64,000 bases of DNA from Globomyces pollinis-pini (lineage: Eukaryota > Chytridiomycota > Chytridiomycetes > Rhizophydiales > Globomycetaceae). Shown piece after piece: positions 59,661 to 64,000 of the stretch. The stretch covers positions 62,001 through 126,000 of the forward strand of contig MU621090.1 of NCBI GenBank assembly GCA_025399215.1, read 5' to 3'. Numbering within the stretch: position 1 is the stretch's first letter; every line of letters starts with the position of its first letter. Position numbers and translations under genes: made by a program. The notes below the pieces were generated by a model that worked only from the letters and a program-made list of their open reading frames with translations, made no database searches and had not been told where the DNA came from.

Positions 59661-59750
59661 TTGTCTTATTCTTTCCAAGAATTTTACAGAATTGTTCAAA
59701 CTATTGAGTGAATTATTTGTACTTTTCGAATTTTTTCATTTCTTTACAAT

Positions 59751-60625
59751 ATGGCATTCAGGACACCAGCAATAGGCAGAATGTTGTTCAGGTAAAGAAC
59801 AAATGGATGTTGTTTATTGTTTATTAGGCAATATTCCTCTAAAGTACATGGTCCTCGTGCAAACCCTGAACCAATTCTACCTGTTGGAGTACAAATTTGG
59901 GAATCAAGATTCAACAAACCAAGAGAATTTGTTCCTGAAGTGGGTGAAGATGATATTTTGACCCATCCTTTATTCACTCCAGAAGCCAAACCAGATTTGG
60001 GTTTCTTGGCTCCAAAAGATTCTTTACCAAAACCACTTCATTTTCCAGAATATGACCAGGCTAGACGCTCTACGGAGCAATCTGGATACGTCTCACCTGC
60101 TTCGTACGAATTCTTTATGTATAACTTTTTAGTTGGGTAGATAAAGGTTTTAATGCTGGGGTAGAACCACCAATTGGAAATTACCCACAGATTCCACTAC
60201 AATGGACTCAGTTAAAAGATCCACAAGCATATTGGGATAAACAAGGTCGACGAAATTACGGTGAAATTGTAAATGAGCATTGTATTTTTTCAATTCAATT
60301 AACCACTTAGATCATTTTACAAATATTTGGTCAATTGGTCCTGGTGAAAGCATGTCAATGTTTTGGGTCACAGTTAGAAATGCTGCTGCATTTATTGGTG
60401 CTATCAGTTTGGGAATTTTAATTTGGTCTCCAGAAAAACATTTATTCTGGGTAATCACAAACTTTATTCATACTATTATTTTTCAATGCTTATCATTGTT
60501 ATATACAATACTAAAATTTATAGGCCGAAAAAGATTATCCATTTGATGGACTACGAGTGATGTTGGGAGGTGACCCAAATGACCCACAAGACAACGCTAC
60601 TGCTGCCGCAACTTACAGATTGTAG
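59751..60625 (+). CDS. NDUFB8: mitochondrial complex I subunit NDUFB8 (ASHI)
   Basis: Accessory membrane-arm subunit of NADH:ubiquinone oxidoreductase. About 225 residues. Exon 1 encodes a presequence (MAFRTPAIGRMLFR) and joins over a 36-nt intron to QYSSKVHGPRANPEPILPVG. Family blocks: PPIGNYPQIPLQWTQLKDPQ, YWDKQGRRNYGE, then a single membrane helix (WVTVRNAAAFIGAISLGILI) and YPFDGLRVMLGGDPNDPQDN. It ends AATYRL. A retained complex I subunit is useful for placing the organism. It is divergent from the decarboxylase gene, with start codons about 90 bp apart. Confidence 0.88.
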
Positions 60626-60865
60626 TGATATTCCAACGTTATAATAAATTGAATTATCACATCATGAAATTCAACATTTCTGTTTTTCATCATTATCACA
60701 AGAGCTTTATCCCAAGATCTAATGAATGACGATATTTAAGGCTATATATCAAATAGTTTATTCTTTGGGCTCTGATGAGCTTTGAACGGTCGTGTGAATG
60801 AAGTAATAGCGTGTTAATCGCCTGACTAGACGCTTAATTCAAAATTACTAACAAACTTTTCCACT

Positions 60866-61939
60866 ATGGGTTTACATTTAAAGAAAGGTTGCGGGTATTT
60901 TTCTACACAACCAAAAGAGGTGGGTTTTGTTCCAATCAAAAATTACAAACTTCACTACGAAATTCATGGTCATGGTGAAATTAAATTAGTTTTCATCATG
61001 GGAATGATGAGTTCTATGGCATCTTGGGAGCCAAATCTTCATCATTTTGCTAATTTAAACGGTGATAAGGTAAGGATGTGAAAGCTTAAATCAGTACACT
61101 TGTTTGGTATTCGATAATCGTGGAATGGGATACAGTACGAATGGGACATTTGAAAGATATACAACAAAGGAATTGGCTAAGGACGCTGCTAGTTTATTGG
61201 AGCATATTGGTTGGGATGAGTACAGGTCATTACATCTTTGTGGGATTAGCATGGGTGGAATGATCAGCCAAGAGTTGGCACTCATGATGCCAGGTACAAA
61301 TTGAAATTGAATTGATGTATAAGATAGATTTAAATCAGTGACACTGTTGGCGACTTGTGCGAAACACCAATCACCAAAAGGTACATATATCGAGTTTAAT
61401 ATTTTAATGAGATAGATAGAGTGCATATAATGTTCCAGACTCTGAAGCCACCAATCACTAAGCGCATGTATGCTGAAAACTACATCAACATGGTACTATC
61501 TGATGAAAAATGGGCATCCCAACCAAATCCTAGATTTCCACAATACAAATCAAACTTGGATTACGCGATATCCGATATGCTTGCAAGAATGAATGATGGC
61601 TCTCCATTGCCTGGCCTTCCAACTTTCGTTGGACATGGCTTGGCCGTATTAACTCATAACGTCTCCAACAATGATTTGATCAAATTGGGTATTTAATGTA
61701 TAGAATAACATGCCTTAGGAATTCATATTCCGGAAATTTTAATCATCACTGGTGAACTGGATAAAATGATTGACAAAGATTGTTCTCGTTTACTTGCAAA
61801 ACATACTGGAGGAAAGTGCTTTATATTGGAAGGCAAAGGACATGGTATCATGCTGGAAGCTGATGATGTTGTCAATGCTGAAATGGTAAAGATTATCGAT
61901 GAAGGCGAGAGAAGATGGTCCAATATCAACACTATTTGA
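60866..61939 (+). CDS. alpha/beta-hydrolase fold protein
   Basis: About 300 residues over five exons. KLHYEIHGHGEIKLVFIMGM is strand 3 and the oxyanion loop. FDNRGMGYSTNGTFERYTTK is the typical DxRGxG block. LHLCGISMGGMISQELAL carries the nucleophile elbow G-x-S-M-G-G. IPEILIITGELDKMID holds the acid, and LEGKGHGIMLEADDVV the catalytic His. The complete Ser-Asp-His triad suggests an active hydrolase, similar to uncharacterised fungal abhydrolases. The substrate is unknown. The N-terminus (MGLHLKKGCGYFSTQ) could be a weak mitochondrial signal. Confidence 0.87.
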
Positions 61940-62201
61940 GATGGTAAATTTTGTAATAAACGAGTGTTTGATTCTTGTATCATTATTGTCAATTTATCTA
62001 TATTTTAGTGAGTATTTATAGGATTAGTTATCAGATTAGAATTCAACCAAAGAACAGTGAGTGCCTTTTACCAAGTCTTTTAGTATCCATACTACCCCCA
62101 ACCTAATACCAATTCAGCCTTACTATCATCTCCTACGTTATCATTCATTTGATTGATTGTCATTGATCTGATGATTTTTTTCCAGTTTACTTTCACTTTT
62201 G

Positions 62202-64000
62202 ATGGAAATTGAAAAGATTGTCTTGCTGGTCAACAATCCCGCATCTTTTAATAGATTTCAATTGTCATCTTGGCATCTACAGCATTTATATATACCACGG
62301 AAATTACAAGATTTTGATGTAATTCGATCATTTAGTTGACAATAGACAATCGAACTTGAAGTCTTGGATTTGGTAGCAAATGGAAATCAAACAGATTCAT
62401 ATGTACTGACTTCCAACTCAGTTATCATCACAGTCGCGAAACAATATCGTCTAGTATTGGTTATTGATACCAGCATGTCAATGAAATCAACTGATGGAAA
62501 AGTATTAAGTTCCATTGCTTTTGAAACGTACACATTCTAAATCTTATTCGCTAGTGCATGCAAGACATTGAGAGGTTTATGTCAACCATTTCATATTACT
62601 CATTCACTCACAAACAAAGTCACAGAGGTTATTTTATCGAACTGCTAATAATAGATCAACCCTAAACTTGTTGTTACTATCATCGGAGACGGATGTTGTG
62701 ACTTACATTTTCGGGTATTTGTCCATCATCAACCAGTTGATGTCCAAAATTTACTAGAAAGTATTGTATCATATGAAGTGTATTTATTCGATTTTAGTCG
62801 CAGAGATTGTGTATTGTTCAATAACAGAATTTGAGAACGAGACATTAGATGCATCAAAGGATACCAGTTACCCAACTATTGAACTTCACACCAATATTCA
62901 ACAATCCAACTTGCGATTTCTTGATCTTGGACTTAATGCGTTGAGACTTTTACCACTTGATTCATTACCAATAATTATCTATATTACGGATGGGGTATCA
63001 ACTACTCATGGTTCATCTATCCCAAGAGAGCTCTGTCGTCGAGTTGCTAAACATTACATCAATTTTGGTATTATACAAGTCGGATCTGGATTGGGATTTA
63101 CTCCAACGGTTAGTCTAGGTCACATTCCAAATCAAGAGTTTATGAAGTTTTTAGCCGATGCTACTGCAGGATTCTTTTTATATTCAGATGAGTAATTTAA
63201 TATTATTTATTGGGTTTAGTTGTCCATATATTGACGAAACATCGACTGTACCAAACATATATCATAAGATTTTTTCCATGAAGGTGAATCAACTAGCTAC
63301 TGTTACAGATCATGATGGAATACATAAAATTGATTTTGGTTTGAAGCATCGGTTTGATATTCATTTTAACTAAACATAAGTCCTGTTGATGAAGTAAGGG
63401 CCAGATTCATCAATACAAAAGTAGATGTACTGCAAGAAGTAACCAACCAAGAAATATCTTTTCCATGGCATTACGATTCTTGTCCTCCTTACATTGCAGA
63501 AATATTATGTAGTTATCGACAATACAAGATTTCAAAAGTATCATTAGCGAGAATACTTGAAACAAGAGTAAGTTTACTTACCACCTTAATAACTTTAGTT
63601 GAGTGAAGGGTTTTTGCTCTCTCGTATTCGCAGTAAAAACTTTTTTTGGTTCATGGTGTAGGTACAAACCATTCATCCAAAAAGTACTCAAAAATCGAGA
63701 TTAGCATGATTCTTATACTAGCACCACATGTGAAAGTTCAGTATACGTTCAAATTCCCCTGGATTTTAGATTCGGATGAATCTAACCCATTAATTCAATT
63801 CCAACCAACCAATAAATCCATTCGGGTGGAATTAAATGTATTGGCACACCATTCATTTGCTATTCTATTTATTAATGTACATAACTATGACACCGGAAAG
63901 GGTGATTCAGTAAGTAATGCATTGCATGACAAGTTGGCTCACCTCCATTCTGTATTAAAGCAAGTCTCGGAATCTGATGAAACCCTCCAGGTAAGATAAA
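62202..64000 (+). CDS. SZT2: SZT2 homologue, N-terminal part (continues beyond window)
   Basis: In animals SZT2 is the scaffold of KICSTOR, which tethers GATOR1 to lysosomes and restrains TORC1. The start MEIEKIVLLVNNPASFNRFQ is followed across a 27-nt intron by TIELEVLDLVANGNQTDSYV. The VWA-like N-terminus reads VIITVAKQYRLVLVIDTSMS, then SACKTLRGLCQPF, LRFLDLGLNALRLLPLDSLP, IIIYITDGVSTTHGSSIPRE, and HIPNQEFMKFLADATAGFFL, all colinear with SZT2. Then YKISKVSLARILETR and HVKVQYTFKFPWILDSD match the next SZT2 block. Family proteins exceed 3,000 residues, so only about the first 500 are visible. A short intron count of about eight is already seen. Confidence 0.8.

Noticed and set aside
1..64000. 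Mobile elements, CRISPR arrays or bacterial operons
   Set aside because: No reverse transcriptase, transposase, terminal repeats or repeat-spacer arrays were seen; genes are intron-bearing and eukaryotic.

Overview
This 64 kb window is nuclear DNA from a compact, AT-rich eukaryotic genome that reads with the standard code. Every gene I could reconstruct except one long open frame is broken by very short spliceosomal introns, typically 22-35 nt (GT...AG). The gene content points to a flagellated early-diverging fungus or close fungal relative (zoosporic fungus or aphelid grade). Fungal hallmarks are a cell-wall alpha-1,3-glucan synthase and an APSES/KilA-N transcription factor. Cilium and centriole hallmarks are IFT172 and a STIL/Ana2-type centriole assembly protein. 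Genes usually lost in Dikarya are also present: TK1-type thymidine kinase, MCMDC2, queuine salvage enzymes, and the N-terminal part of SZT2. A nuclear complex I subunit (NDUFB8) argues against Rozella, whose published genome lacks complex I. The species assignment is inference.

Layout, left to right. 1-6.2 kb (+): 3' part of an alpha-1,3-glucan synthase, then a cAMP-receptor-like GPCR. 6.3-18.4 kb (-): IFT172, a VPS9-ankyrin-PX-BAR endosomal protein and the Golgi tether subunit COG3. 18.7-27 kb (+): MCMDC2, STIL and the TFIIH helicase XPB. 27-37 kb (-): an Spp1/CFP1-like COMPASS subunit, xanthine dehydrogenase, a TIPIN/Swi3/Csm3 replication-fork protein, a TBC Rab-GAP and an orphan seven-helix membrane protein. 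37.4-48.4 kb (+): a PhoD-like phosphatase, an AIG1/Rolling-stone-like membrane protein, the rRNA methyltransferase RRP8, a VAMP7-like R-SNARE, an intronless repeat/zinc-finger protein and a kinesin-8. 48.5-51.2 kb: a head-to-head pair, Qng1 (queuosine-nucleotide hydrolase, -) and the queuine tRNA-ribosyltransferase catalytic subunit (+), with start codons 43 bp apart. 51.4-52.1 kb (+): thymidine kinase. 52.3-53.5 kb (-): the APSES factor. 53.5-56.5 kb: sparse region with a four-exon small-Tim chaperone (-) and two orphan genes (+). 56.6-59.7 kb (-): C2/EF-hand phosphatidylserine decarboxylase. 59.8-64 kb (+): NDUFB8, an alpha/beta hydrolase, and the 5' part of SZT2 running off the window.

Functional links: VPS9/PX protein, COG3, TBC-GAP and VAMP7 all act in endomembrane traffic. 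IFT172, STIL and possibly the kinesin-8 belong to the cilium/centriole/microtubule set. XPB, TIPIN, MCMDC2, Spp1 and the APSES factor belong to the nuclear replication/transcription/meiosis set. Qng1 and TGT form a two-gene queuine salvage unit. I saw no convincing tRNA, rRNA, transposon or CRISPR. Exon boundaries given were read by hand from conserved protein frames; gene ends are mostly firm, and uncertain starts are flagged.
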